Assembly: GCF_000718325.1 (NCBI RefSeq)
Contig: NZ_JOFV01000002.1
Span: 299,789 to 363,788, forward strand
Length of the DNA stretch: 64,000 nt
Source: Oerskovia turbata
GTDB taxonomy: Bacteria > Actinomycetota > Actinomycetes > Actinomycetales > Cellulomonadaceae
Direction: 5' to 3'
The notes under the pieces are model-generated. The model was not told the DNA's origin, did not search any database, and saw only the letters and a list, made by a program, of their open reading frames with translations. This document shows positions 50,658-59,707 of the stretch, one piece after another (the first letter of the stretch is position 1; each line of letters starts with the position of its first letter). A program made the position numbers and the translations under genes.

Positions 50658-51305
50658 GTGACCACGGACCAGATGCACGACGTCGGCACCCGCCTCGGAC
50701 GGTCCGCTCGCGTCACGCTCCTGCTCGCGGGCGCCCTCGTGCTCGGCGCGATGTTCGCCGCGACGTACGCCGTGACCGTCCGCACGCTCGCGGGGCAGCA
50801 GCTCGACAACGGCGCTTTCGTCTCGTGGCAGCAGCTCAACCCGTTCCTCGGGGCGTTCGCGCAGGTCCTGCGGCCGGCCCTGCCCGTGGCGCTCGGGGTC
50901 GTGTGCACGGTCCTCGGGGTGGTGGCGCTGCGGGCCCGTCGCCGGCGGGCCGTCGTGCCTGCCGTGGCTGTCGTGGTCGTCACCGTCCCCCTCGCCCGCT
51001 GGCTCCGCGACGGCCTGCTCGACCGGCCGAACCTCGCCGACCTGGCCTACACCCACAACACCCTGCCGTCGGGGCACGTCGCGGTCACGGCGGCACTGTG
51101 CGTCGCGGTCCTGTTCCTGTGGCCGCGTCGCTCGGGGGCTCTCGTGGCGTGGGCCGTCGTCGTGAGCCTCGTGGCGTGCGTCGCCTCGCTGCTCGAGCAC
51201 ACGCACCGCCCGAGCGACGTCGTCGCCTCGCTCCTGCTCGTGGGCGCGGTGACGTGCCTGGTGCTGGCGGTGCCGCGGCGCCACTCCGCCGTGCCCGCGA
51301 AGTAG
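50658..51305 (+). CDS. PAP2-superfamily membrane phosphatase
   Basis: The 215-aa protein has six TM helices and the PAP2 active-site motifs: a C1-like WLRDGLLDRPN, C2 LPSGHVAVTAA and C3 LEHTHRPSDVVAS. It probably dephosphorylates lipid pyrophosphates on the outer face. The GTG at 50658 has AGGAAGG 5 nt upstream. It flanks the glycan locus, so undecaprenyl-phosphate recycling is a reasonable guess. It differs from the PAP2 protein at 4474 in length and motif details. Confidence 0.88.
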   Translation: MTTDQMHDVGTRLGRSARVTLLLAGALVLGAMFAATYAVTVRTLAGQQLDNGAFVSWQQLNPFLGAFAQVLRPALPVALGVVCTVLGVVALRARRRRAVVPAVAVVVVTVPLARWLRDGLLDRPNLADLAYTHNTLPSGHVAVTAALCVAVLFLWPRRSGALVAWAVVVSLVACVASLLEHTHRPSDVVASLLLVGAVTCLVLAVPRRHSAVPAK

Positions 51306-51343
51306 AGGTCTCTGGTTCGAGACAGAGGGCCAGGCCCTCTACC
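51303..51343. terminator. Bidirectional terminator with alternative folds
   Basis: AGAGGGCC (51325-51332) pairs with GGCCCTCT (51334-51341), or the outer GTAGAGG (51303-51309) pairs with CCTCTAC (51337-51343). A smaller GTCTC/GAGAC hairpin lies inside. It sits between convergent PAP2 and glycosyltransferase genes. Confidence 0.65.
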
Positions 51344-51358
51344 TCGACCAAGAAGGCT

Positions 51359-52576
51359 CTATCTCGGCGCCGGGGCGCCCCGGTGCCGAGCAGCGACCGA
51401 CCGAGACGCCAGGACCCGGTCGTAGACCGCGTCGTACCGGTCCACGACGGCCTCCCAGGTGTAGTGCTCGACCTCGCGGCGGCCTGCGGCTCCCATCGCG
51501 GCGGCGCGGTCCGGGTCGTCCAGAAGAGACGAGATCGCGCGCGCGAGCGCCGCGGCGTCCCGGGGGTCGACGAGCAGGCCGTCGACGCCGTCGGTGAGGA
51601 GCGTGCGGGGCCCCCCGAGCACGGTGCCCACCACGGGGCGCCCGGCCCGCCAGGCCTCGAGCACGACGATCGACGCGGCCTCCTTGCGGCTCGGCACGAC
51701 CACGACCGTGGCTGCTGCGAGCGCCTCGGCGACCGCGTCGGGCCCCAGCATCCCGGGGAAGGACACGCGGTCCTCGACCCCGAGCGCCCGTGCCCGCCGC
51801 CGCAGCTCGGCGAGCTCCGACCCGTCGCCGACGATCGTGAGCCGGGCCCGCTCGGCGAGAGGTGACGACGCGAAGGCTTCGAGCAGCAGGTCGAAGCCCT
51901 TGACGTGCTCGACGCGGCCGACGGCGAGCAGCGCGGGAGGCCCGACGGCGTCGGGCGGGTCCGCGGGTCCGGTGCGGGGAGCCGGGGGGCGCGCCGGGTC
52001 CGTGGTCGGCGCCCCGAGCTCGACCCCGTTCGGCACGACGACGGCGTCCTCGTACCCGAAGCGCTCGGCCAGGTCCTCGGTGACGATCGTCGAGCAGCCC
52101 GTCACGGCGTCCGCGCGGGCGAGGGCCGCGCGGAACCAGGTGCGCATCCACCAGGACGTGCCGAGCGCGTCGTGGTCGTCGGCGAACGTCTCGCCGTGCG
52201 AGCTGACGACGAGCGGCGTGCGGGTGACGCGGCCCAGGGCCGTGGCGTAGACGCCGTTGGGGCCGAAGCACTGGACGTGCAGGACGTCGGGGCGCAGCGA
52301 GCGGTACGCGACGATCCATCGCCAGGCGGCCGCGGGCCAGCGGACCGCGAAGGACAGGGCGCCGCGAGCGCCGCGCGAGGGTTGGGGGGTCGGCAGGTAG
52401 CGGACCGTGACGCCGTCGAGGACGCGGGTCCCGAGGTGCTCGCCCTGGTCGACGGCCCACACCTCGACCGTCTCGCCGCGCGCGGCGAGCACGCGCGCGA
52501 CGTGCTGGACGTGGGTCTCGACGCCGCCCGTGCGGGGCGCGTAGGAGCTGGTGACGAGAGCGGTGCGGGGACTCAT
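51359..52576 (-). CDS. GT4-family glycosyltransferase
   Basis: The 405-aa GT-B enzyme has an N-terminal acceptor domain beginning ALVTSSYAPRTGGVETHVQHVA, the classic GT4 start with the G-G-V/A loop. The C-terminal donor domain has AVGRVEHVKGFDLLLEAF and SRKEAASIVVLEAWRAGRPVV (the E-x7-E nucleotide-sugar motif). It is retaining and probably cytoplasmic, on lipid-linked glycan precursors. It is divergent from the next GT gene across 84 bp. Confidence 0.92.
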   Translation of the reverse strand: MSPRTALVTSSYAPRTGGVETHVQHVARVLAARGETVEVWAVDQGEHLGTRVLDGVTVRYLPTPQPSRGARGALSFAVRWPAAAWRWIVAYRSLRPDVLHVQCFGPNGVYATALGRVTRTPLVVSSHGETFADDHDALGTSWWMRTWFRAALARADAVTGCSTIVTEDLAERFGYEDAVVVPNGVELGAPTTDPARPPAPRTGPADPPDAVGPPALLAVGRVEHVKGFDLLLEAFASSPLAERARLTIVGDGSELAELRRRARALGVEDRVSFPGMLGPDAVAEALAAATVVVVPSRKEAASIVVLEAWRAGRPVVGTVLGGPRTLLTDGVDGLLVDPRDAAALARAISSLLDDPDRAAAMGAAGRREVEHYTWEAVVDRYDAVYDRVLASRSVAARHRGAPAPR

Positions 52577-52660
52577 TTCGCCCCCTGGAGACCGTGGTCG
52601 GGGCGCCGCGCGCCGCTAGAGTGGGGCTCTTCCCGTGCCGCGAGAGAACGGACTCCCCGC

Positions 52661-53764
52661 ATGCCGCAGCTGGTGATCGCGACCGTCGCGGTTGAGGTGC
52701 CCATGGGCGCGCAAGTTTATCAGGAGGAGGTCGCCACCCGGGCGGCCCGAGCCCTCTCCGCACCCCCCGGGGACATGGTTTCACCCACCGCGACCCAGGG
52801 TCCCGCAGAGGCCGAGGACTGGACCGTGAAGCGCACCGTCGCCCGCTCCCTGCGCTCGCCCCTGCCGGGCACGCTGCGCCTCCCGCTCTCCCGCCTCGGC
52901 ACGGCCTCGCCCGCGCTGCGCCGGGCCGCGGGCCGGGTCGTCTACCCGCGCGGCGCCGTCGTGCACCGCGTCGGGCTCGAGCTGCCCCCGCACCCGACGC
53001 GTGACGTCGTGACCATCCAGGACGTCGTGTCGTGGCGGTTCGACGACGAGTCCCGACCCGTGCGCGCGGCCGCCGAGGAGGCCCGGCGCGCTGCGGCCGT
53101 CGTCACCGTCTCCGAGTTCAGCGCCGACGAGATCGCCGAGCTGCTCGGCGTCGAGCGCCCGCACGTCGCCTACAACGGGGTCGACGAGCGCTACTTCCGC
53201 ACCCCGCCCCTCGACGCCGCGGCGCTCGACGCGCTGGGCGTCACCGGCCCGTACGTGCTGCACGCGGGCGGCGCCTCGCGGCGCAAGAACCTGGAGAGCC
53301 TCGCCGCGGCGTGGCCGCTCATCCACAGCGCACGTCCGGACCTGACGCTCGTCATGAGCGGTCCGCGCAACGCCCGGCGCGACGCGCTGTTCGGCGCGCT
53401 CGCGGGCACGCGCCTCGTGGGCCGCCTGCCCGACGACGTCATGCCCGGTCTGGTCGCGGGCGCCGCCGTCGTCGTGGTCCCCTCGCACTACGAGGGCTTC
53501 GGCCTGCCCGCGCTCGAGGGCATGGCCGCGGGGGTACCCGTGGTCGCGGCGCGCACGAGCTCGCTGCCCGAGGTCGTGGGTGACGGCGGCCTGCTCGTCG
53601 ACCCGACGCCCGACGAGATCGCCCAGGCGACCCTGTTCGCGCTCTCGGACGACCCGGAGGTCGCGGCCATGGTCGAGCGCGGCCGGGTCCGCTCTGCCGA
53701 CTTCACGTGGGAGCGCAGCGCGGCGCAGCACGCAGCCGTGTGGCGGAGCGTGGCCGCGCGCTGA
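52661..53764 (+). CDS. GT4-family glycosyltransferase (mannosyl/rhamnosyl-transferase-like)
   Basis: The 367-aa GT-B enzyme has VVYPRGAVVHRVGLELPPHP, TIQDVVSWRFDDES, VVTVSEFSADEIAELLGVE and YNGVDERYFR in the N-terminal half, and YVLHAGGASRRKNLESLAAAW, HYEGFGLPALEGMAAGVPVV (E-x7-E) and LPEVVGDGGLLVDP in the C-terminal half. This is the layout of O-antigen mannosyl- or rhamnosyltransferases. The ATG at 52661 is the first start with an intact fold. It converges with the next gene with 6 bp between stops. Confidence 0.92.
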   Translation: MPQLVIATVAVEVPMGAQVYQEEVATRAARALSAPPGDMVSPTATQGPAEAEDWTVKRTVARSLRSPLPGTLRLPLSRLGTASPALRRAAGRVVYPRGAVVHRVGLELPPHPTRDVVTIQDVVSWRFDDESRPVRAAAEEARRAAAVVTVSEFSADEIAELLGVERPHVAYNGVDERYFRTPPLDAAALDALGVTGPYVLHAGGASRRKNLESLAAAWPLIHSARPDLTLVMSGPRNARRDALFGALAGTRLVGRLPDDVMPGLVAGAAVVVVPSHYEGFGLPALEGMAAGVPVVAARTSSLPEVVGDGGLLVDPTPDEIAQATLFALSDDPEVAAMVERGRVRSADFTWERSAAQHAAVWRSVAAR

Positions 53765-53770
53765 CGCGCG

Positions 53771-56700
53771 TCAGGCCCCGGGCCCCCAGGCCTGGAGCGC
53801 GCTCACGGTCGCGACGTACGCGCTCTCGGTGGCCAGCGGCAGGAAGGACGGGTGCAGCCCGCCCACGACGCCCGAGTAGTTCGCCGCGAGCACGGGCACT
53901 CCCCGCTCGGTCGTCATGGGTACCGAGACGCGCACCGCGGTGACCTCGACCGGGTCGATCTCGAACACGACGACCCGGTCGGAGAACTGGTCCTTCTGCT
54001 GGGCGACGTCCTGCCAGGTGCCGTCGGACAGCCGGACCGAGACCGTGTAGTCGCGCAGCCCCATGCTGCAGCACCGGATCCCGGCCGTCGCGACGCCGAT
54101 GCGGTCGATCGTCTGCGGCCCGTCGGTCGTCACGGTCACCGCCGGGTTCTCGTCGACGACGTCGTCCGCGAGGCGGCCGGACCGCCACGGGTCGCGCACG
54201 TCGAACGTCCCGGACGTCACGACCTGCGCGTCGGCCTCCTCGTGGGTCGACGTGGCCGTGACGGGCCGCCCGGCCAGGAGGTCGGGGCCGAACGGCCGGG
54301 TGGCCCCGACCGTGAGCGCCTGGCCCGGCGCGCCGACGAGGAAGACGGGCGCTCCCGTGACCGGGAGGTCCGCACCGTCCGCGCCGACCTCGATGCTCGT
54401 CTCGGCCCCGTACTGGTCGCCCAGGCGCAGCGTGCCCGGGCCGCCGTCGGCCGTGACGCGCAGCGTGGTCGACAGGTCGTCGCCCCAGACCGCGAGCAGC
54501 TGCTCTCCCGCCGGTCCCTCGGCCGTGGCCGCGAACGTCCCCGGGGCCCCCGTGTCGACGAACGTCGGCGCACCGTACGGCGCGAGCAGGGCCGAGGTCG
54601 CGGCGAACGCCGCCCCGGCGGGCTTGACGTAGCTGCCGTACTGGACGAGCGACCACGAGTTGCCCGACTCCCCGAAGCCGCCCTCGGAGAAGAAGTACGT
54701 CCACTCGTCGATCCCCTCGGACCCGTACCAGAGGAGCTTGCGCGCGACGTCCGAGCCGCCCGCCCAGAAGTTCGCGACGCCGTCGGACCACCAGCCGGAC
54801 TCGGTGTCCCAGACGGGCAGGTCCCCGCACGGGGCGAGGGTCTCGCGCAGCGCGTCGAGCTCGTCGTCCGGACGGGAGAAGCCCTGCTCCTCCCACGAGC
54901 GGTTGAGGCCCGTGTAGGGGTGGATGCCGACGACGTCCATCGAGGCGCACCCGCCCGCCTCGACGAGCGCGGCCCACCAGTCGGGCACGATGCCCAGCGT
55001 GTTCCCGCCGACGACCCGGACCCCCGGGAACGCTGCGCGCGCACCGGCCGCGAACGGTGCGCCGATCTGCTCCTCGTACTGCGCGCCGTCGTCGAAGCCC
55101 GTGTTGTTGGGCTCGTTCCACGGCTGCCAGGCCACGATCCCCGGTGCCTCCTGCGTGATCGCCGCGACGATCTCGCGCGACCAGCCCTCCCAGGTGCCGG
55201 CGTCGACAGCCGTCCGCTCGGCCTCGCCGCCGGACCCGAGCTGGAGGGTCAGCGTGACGCCGCTCGCCTCCGCGAGCGCCGCAGCAGCCTTGAGCTCGGC
55301 GAACGGGTCCGTCTCGACCCCTTCCTCGGGCTCCGGCATGCCGGCGCTCGGGAGCGAGTCCCAGACGAGCACGTCGACGCTCGGGGTGCCGGCCGGGTCG
55401 GGCACGATCGCCCCGAAGTCGAGCTGCCAGCGGAAGCTGCCCACGCCGAGCTGGTCCGCGAGCTGCACCCCGCGCAGGACGGACGCCCCGCCCCAGTCGG
55501 CGCCGTCGGCCAGCCCGGCGAGGTCGAGCGGCGCACCGGGTGCCCCGACCGTGTAGCGCAGGCACGTCCCCGAGACCGGGTCGCCGCTCTCACGGTCGAC
55601 CAGGGCCGCGTCGACCTCGTAGACCCCGGGCCGCGTGGCGGGCAGCGTCACGGGCACGTCCCCGCCCTCGGCGGGGAGGTCGACGACCTGCTCGTCACCC
55701 ACGACCGGGTCGAGCACCCGCGGGTCTCCCCGCACCTGGAAGCGCAGCTCGTACCGGTCGGCCCAACGTCCCCACGAGTCGTCGAGGCTCAGGCGGACCG
55801 CGGGCTCCTCGCCCGGCGGGAAGTAGTTGTAGACCTCGTCGGTCACGAGCCCGGCCCCCGCGCCCATGACCGAGAGGAACCCGTCGTTGATCGCGTTGTA
55901 CTTCACGGGTGCACCGAGCTGGTAGGCCATGCGGTCGGCCGTGACCGCGGTGAGCGCGACGGCCCCCTCGTTCGTCGTCAGCGCGTAGTACGTGCCGTCG
56001 TCGAGCACGAGGGGCGAGCCGTCGAGGAGCGTGAAGTCCGCGTCGAGGTCGGCCCGCGCATCGGGCCACACGCCGCGGCGGACACCGTCCGCGCCGACGT
56101 GCTCGAACCCGAGCCCGTCCTCGATCACCACGAGCCCGTCACCGTCGGGGGCCGGGGCGACGCCGACCACGGAGTCGAACCAGTACTGGGACGGCTTGGC
56201 GAAAGCCCACTTGCCGTTCGCGGTCGCCCCGACGCGCATCTCCTCCCCACCGTCCTGGTCGAGGACCGTCAGGTCGTCCGTGGCCCCGGCGCCCGAGGAA
56301 CCCGACGACTCGAGCACGAGCCCGCCGTCCGGGAGCTGCCCCAGCACCTGTCCCGGGAAGTCGTCGCGGGTGCCGACGATCTTCCCGTCGGTCCCCACGA
56401 GGTGCAGGGTGCGCTCGGTCTCGTGCACCCCGACCACGGGCCGGCCGTCGAGGTCGTCCCACATCGCCATGCCGTACAGGTCGAGGACCCCGCCCTCGGT
56501 CTGGTCCCCCTCGGGCAGGTGCGTGGTCCAGGACCGGGTGCCGTCGGGCTCGAACCGGACAAGGTCGCGGCGCTGCATGAGCGTGTCGAGGAAGTAGATG
56601 CCGCCGTCGGCGTCGACCTCGAACTGCTCGGGGCTGAACGTCTCGTAGCCCTCGTCGAGCCGCAGCTCGAAGTCCGTCGTGCCCTCCACCTCGCCCGTCG

Positions 56701-57109
56701 TCACGTCGTAGCGGGTCACGCGGTAGGCGCTCGACCGGTCCCACTCCAGGACGTGGGCGAGCCCGTCACGGACCCGCACCGAGAGCACCGTGCCGTCCGT
56801 CAGGGTCGCGACGTCGTCGACGACGTCGCGACGACCGCCCAGGTCGGCCGGGTCGACGCCGTCGTGCGTGATCTTGTCGACCACCGGGAACCCGCACACC
56901 GGGACAGCGCCCGGCTCGCTGACGCTGGCGACCGTGGGCATGGGCGGACCGGACGCCCGGGGGTCCGCGGCCGCGCCCCCGCCGACCGCACGGACGACCA
57001 GCACGGCCGCCGTGGCGAGCGCGACCGTCCCCGCGGCACCGACCACCCAGGTCCGGCGCCGCCGGTACCAGGGGGTGGGGCGTTCGCTCTGCTCTGGCGG
57101 GTCGGTCAC
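53771..57109 (-). CDS. Large membrane-anchored glycoside hydrolase (clan GH-A type) with discoidin-like C-terminus
   Basis: The 1112-aa protein has a basic cytoplasmic stretch, then a single N-terminal TM anchor (VVGAAGTVALATAAVLVVRA, about 20-40). An N-terminal beta-propeller-like region (FEVDADGGIYFLD, VLDQDGGEEMRVG) and a beta-sandwich follow, then a TIM-barrel hydrolase. WQPWNEPNNTG carries the acid/base Glu near residue 666 and PVWDTESGWW the nucleophile Glu near 770, as in GH39/GH-A enzymes. The C-terminal ~180 residues look like an F5/8 discoidin domain. It likely trims the surface glycan. GTG 57109 has GGAG upstream. Confidence 0.85.
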   Translation of the reverse strand: MTDPPEQSERPTPWYRRRRTWVVGAAGTVALATAAVLVVRAVGGGAAADPRASGPPMPTVASVSEPGAVPVCGFPVVDKITHDGVDPADLGGRRDVVDDVATLTDGTVLSVRVRDGLAHVLEWDRSSAYRVTRYDVTTGEVEGTTDFELRLDEGYETFSPEQFEVDADGGIYFLDTLMQRRDLVRFEPDGTRSWTTHLPEGDQTEGGVLDLYGMAMWDDLDGRPVVGVHETERTLHLVGTDGKIVGTRDDFPGQVLGQLPDGGLVLESSGSSGAGATDDLTVLDQDGGEEMRVGATANGKWAFAKPSQYWFDSVVGVAPAPDGDGLVVIEDGLGFEHVGADGVRRGVWPDARADLDADFTLLDGSPLVLDDGTYYALTTNEGAVALTAVTADRMAYQLGAPVKYNAINDGFLSVMGAGAGLVTDEVYNYFPPGEEPAVRLSLDDSWGRWADRYELRFQVRGDPRVLDPVVGDEQVVDLPAEGGDVPVTLPATRPGVYEVDAALVDRESGDPVSGTCLRYTVGAPGAPLDLAGLADGADWGGASVLRGVQLADQLGVGSFRWQLDFGAIVPDPAGTPSVDVLVWDSLPSAGMPEPEEGVETDPFAELKAAAALAEASGVTLTLQLGSGGEAERTAVDAGTWEGWSREIVAAITQEAPGIVAWQPWNEPNNTGFDDGAQYEEQIGAPFAAGARAAFPGVRVVGGNTLGIVPDWWAALVEAGGCASMDVVGIHPYTGLNRSWEEQGFSRPDDELDALRETLAPCGDLPVWDTESGWWSDGVANFWAGGSDVARKLLWYGSEGIDEWTYFFSEGGFGESGNSWSLVQYGSYVKPAGAAFAATSALLAPYGAPTFVDTGAPGTFAATAEGPAGEQLLAVWGDDLSTTLRVTADGGPGTLRLGDQYGAETSIEVGADGADLPVTGAPVFLVGAPGQALTVGATRPFGPDLLAGRPVTATSTHEEADAQVVTSGTFDVRDPWRSGRLADDVVDENPAVTVTTDGPQTIDRIGVATAGIRCCSMGLRDYTVSVRLSDGTWQDVAQQKDQFSDRVVVFEIDPVEVTAVRVSVPMTTERGVPVLAANYSGVVGGLHPSFLPLATESAYVATVSALQAWGPGA

Positions 57110-57251
57110 GTCGGTGCTCCCGTCGGGCCCGGAACGGTGGGCCAAGGGTCGATCGTACGTCCGGCACCCCCGTCGGGCGGGCCGACCGGCCGCAGATTTC
57201 ACCCTCACGGCGGGACCGTCCCCGGAGGGCGCCATCCCCTACGCTGACCGC

Positions 57252-58376
57252 ATGGACACGGACCCGCCCGACGCCGCCCGTGCCCGAGGCTCGGTCCTGT
57301 GGCTCAGCAACGAGACGCCCGACCGTGACGGTCAGGGCGGCCAACGACGCCAGTACTTCCAGATCCGTGCCCTGGTCCGCGCCGGCTGGTCGGTCCACGT
57401 CATGACGCTCGCCGGGGAGCAGGACGACACGACCCTGCGCGAGATCGCGACCGTCGAGCGCTTCGCGCCGTTCCTCCACAAGCGGCTCCCCCACCCGACC
57501 CGCTACTTCCTGGCGCGCCGTCGCGCCCGCTCGGGCCGCTACGACCACGTGATCGTGGCCCACCTCGAGTCCTGGGCGCTGCTGCGCGGGGCCGGGCGCC
57601 GGCTCGGTGTCCCGGTCCTGGTCGACGTCCACAACGTCATGAGCCCGTGGCTGTCCCGGTACGGCAGGACGCGTGAGGCCGCCACGTTCCGCCAGATCGA
57701 GGACCGCGTCCTGCGCGACGCGTCGGCCGTGTCGGTCTGCTCGCCCGCCGAGCTGGACCGCCTGCCGAGCGGCGGGAGCGCTCAGCGGATCGTCGCACCG
57801 CACGGGATCGACGAGTCGGAGTGGCCTCCGCCCCCCGCCGCTGCGCCGCCCCCCGTGGTCGGCATGTTCGGCAACTGGTCCTGGACACCGAACACCGCCG
57901 GGATCGCGTGGTTCGCCAAGGACGTGTGGCCCCGCGTGCGCGAGGCCGTGCCCGACGCCGAGTGGCACGTCGCGGGCAACGGCACCCCTGCGCGGTTCGC
58001 CGAGATCGAGGGCTTCCGCGGGCTCGGGCGTGTCCCCGCGCTGTCCGACCTCACGGCCGTCTCACGCGTGGTCGGGGTGCCCGTGCGCGCCGGGGTCGGC
58101 GCCCCGGTCAAGCTCGGCGAGGCGCTCGCGACCGGGCGCCCGGTGATCGCGACGACCGACGGCGCCAGCGCCCACCCGGGGTCCCCCGCGCGCGTCACGA
58201 ACGACACCGACGAGTGGGTCGAGTGGCTCGTCGAGCGGCTGGGCCCCGATCCCGCGCTCGCCGACGACGAGGGGCGCCGGACCTACCGCTGGGCGATGGA
58301 CCACCTGCCGTGGGAACGCACGACCGCGCCGATCGCCGCCTGGCTGTCCGAGAATTCCACCCGCTCCAGGCCCTGA
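57252..58376 (+). CDS. GT4-family glycosyltransferase
   Basis: The 374-aa enzyme has LWLSNETPDRDGQGGQRRQYFQI at the start (glycosyltransferase 4-like acceptor domain with the G-G loop), LVDVHNVMSPWLSRYG, CSPAELDRLP, and the GT4_C half VGMFGNWSWTPNTAGIAWFA, GVPVRAGVGAPVKLGEALATG (its E-x-x-x-TGRP form). The ATG at 57252 has TACGCT exactly 6 nt upstream, so the mRNA may be leaderless. It is divergent from the large hydrolase gene and leads the glycan-export operon. Confidence 0.9.
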   Translation: MDTDPPDAARARGSVLWLSNETPDRDGQGGQRRQYFQIRALVRAGWSVHVMTLAGEQDDTTLREIATVERFAPFLHKRLPHPTRYFLARRRARSGRYDHVIVAHLESWALLRGAGRRLGVPVLVDVHNVMSPWLSRYGRTREAATFRQIEDRVLRDASAVSVCSPAELDRLPSGGSAQRIVAPHGIDESEWPPPPAAAPPPVVGMFGNWSWTPNTAGIAWFAKDVWPRVREAVPDAEWHVAGNGTPARFAEIEGFRGLGRVPALSDLTAVSRVVGVPVRAGVGAPVKLGEALATGRPVIATTDGASAHPGSPARVTNDTDEWVEWLVERLGPDPALADDEGRRTYRWAMDHLPWERTTAPIAAWLSENSTRSRP

Positions 58377-58496
58377 TACGGCGCCCGCCCGCTGATAGTG
58401 TGCCGGTGTCGCAGAAGGCCCGGTTCTCACCGGTCGAGACTTCTCCGACCACCACACGATCCGCAGTCACGCGGACACCATGCCGAAGGGGACACC

Positions 58497-59705
58497 GTGG
58501 CGGATCCCGCTGTTGCCGTGAAGGGCCTTGGCAAGTCCTACCGCATCGCGAAGAGCGGCTTCCGGCCGACGACCGCCGCCGAGGCGATGATCAACCGCGT
58601 CAAGCACCCGCTCCACAAGCCGGAGTACGAGGACTTCGAGGCCCTCAAGGACGTCGACTTCGAGGTCCCGTGGGGCGAGGCGATGGGCATCATCGGGCGC
58701 AACGGTGCGGGCAAGAGCACGCTCCTCAAGCTCCTGACCCGGATCACGGCGCCGTCGGCGGGCCGGATCGAGCTGGGCGGCCGCGTGGGCAGCCTGCTCG
58801 AGGTCGGCACAGGCTTCCACCCCGAGCTCACGGGCCGGGAGAACGTCTACCTCAACGGCACGCTGCTGGGCATGCGCCGCAAGGAGATCCAGCGTCGCTT
58901 CGACGAGATCGTGGACTTCTCGGGTGTCGAGAAGTTCCTCGAGACCCCGGTCAAGCGCTACTCGTCGGGCATGTACGTGCGCCTCGCGTTCGCGGTGGCC
59001 GCGCACCTCGAGACCGAGATCCTCGCGATCGACGAGGTCCTCGCGGTCGGCGACGCCGAGTTCCAGGCCAAGTCGCTCGCGAAGATGCGCGACGTCGCCC
59101 GCGACGGCCGCACCGTCCTGTACGTGAGCCACCAGGCGCAGACCGTCTCCGCGCTGTGCACCCGCGCGATCTATCTCGACCAGGGGCGGCTCACGTACGC
59201 GGGCAACGTCGAGGACGCTCTCGCGGAGTACCGCAACAGCTTCACGAGCTTCCACGTCGCCCAGCAGGACGCGTCCCGGCGAGCCGGCACCGGCGAGCTC
59301 CGCTTCACCGAGGCGACGATCGCCGAGGAGACCATGGAGCCCACCGAGGACAAGGTCATCGAGTTCGCGGTCAACGCGAACCCTGACCTCGTGGGCAGCT
59401 ACTTCGTCTCGTGCCACGTCAACGACATGAACGGGAACATCGTCGTCCAGTGCGACTCCCGCCTCGTGGGCCTGTGGCTCGATCCGACCGTCCCCCAGCG
59501 CGGCGCGCTGACCATCAAGGACCTGTGGCTCAAGCCGGGCAAGTACACGTACGACCTGTACGTCTGCAAGACCGGGATCCTCGACGCCTGGGAAGGCGCG
59601 GGGGCTTTCGAGGTCCTGCCCAACCCGCCGTACCCCGAGGTCACGTCCGACGAGGCGCTGACCCACGGCATGGTCCTGGCCGACTTCCAGTACGAGAGGT
59701 GGTGA
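58497..59705 (+). CDS. wzt: Wzt-type ABC transporter ATPase with C-terminal glycan-binding domain
   Basis: The 402-aa protein has an N-terminal ABC domain (1-~250): Walker A GRNGAGKST, the signature RYSSGMYVRLAFAVAA typical of polysaccharide/teichoic-acid exporters, Walker B ILAIDEVLAVGDAEF and the H-loop YVSHQ. The C-terminal ~140 residues (VIEFAVNANPDLVGSYFVSC, NGNIVVQCDSRL, LKPGKYTYDLYVCKTG) form a Wzt_C-like beta-sandwich that in Gram-negative homologues recognises the capped glycan. GTG 58497 has AAGGGG upstream. It works with the permease encoded next. Confidence 0.94.
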   Translation: MADPAVAVKGLGKSYRIAKSGFRPTTAAEAMINRVKHPLHKPEYEDFEALKDVDFEVPWGEAMGIIGRNGAGKSTLLKLLTRITAPSAGRIELGGRVGSLLEVGTGFHPELTGRENVYLNGTLLGMRRKEIQRRFDEIVDFSGVEKFLETPVKRYSSGMYVRLAFAVAAHLETEILAIDEVLAVGDAEFQAKSLAKMRDVARDGRTVLYVSHQAQTVSALCTRAIYLDQGRLTYAGNVEDALAEYRNSFTSFHVAQQDASRRAGTGELRFTEATIAEETMEPTEDKVIEFAVNANPDLVGSYFVSCHVNDMNGNIVVQCDSRLVGLWLDPTVPQRGALTIKDLWLKPGKYTYDLYVCKTGILDAWEGAGAFEVLPNPPYPEVTSDEALTHGMVLADFQYERW

Positions 59706-59707
59706 CG

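Noticed and set aside
46941..51305. A 1454-codon plus-strand open frame covering the mfd region
   Set aside because: It is antisense to mfd, whose protein is unmistakable. The translation is Arg/His/Asp-rich with no domains, a GC-bias shadow; only its last 215 codons (from GTG 50658) form a real PAP2 gene.
51303..51360. A possible tRNA after the PAP2 gene (a GGTTCGA run is present)
   Set aside because: No acceptor or anticodon stem can be built. The GGTTCGA lies in a small terminator hairpin.
53852..57247. An 1131-codon plus-strand open frame opposite the large glycoside hydrolase
   Set aside because: It is an antisense shadow; the minus-strand frame has catalytic motifs and a TM anchor.
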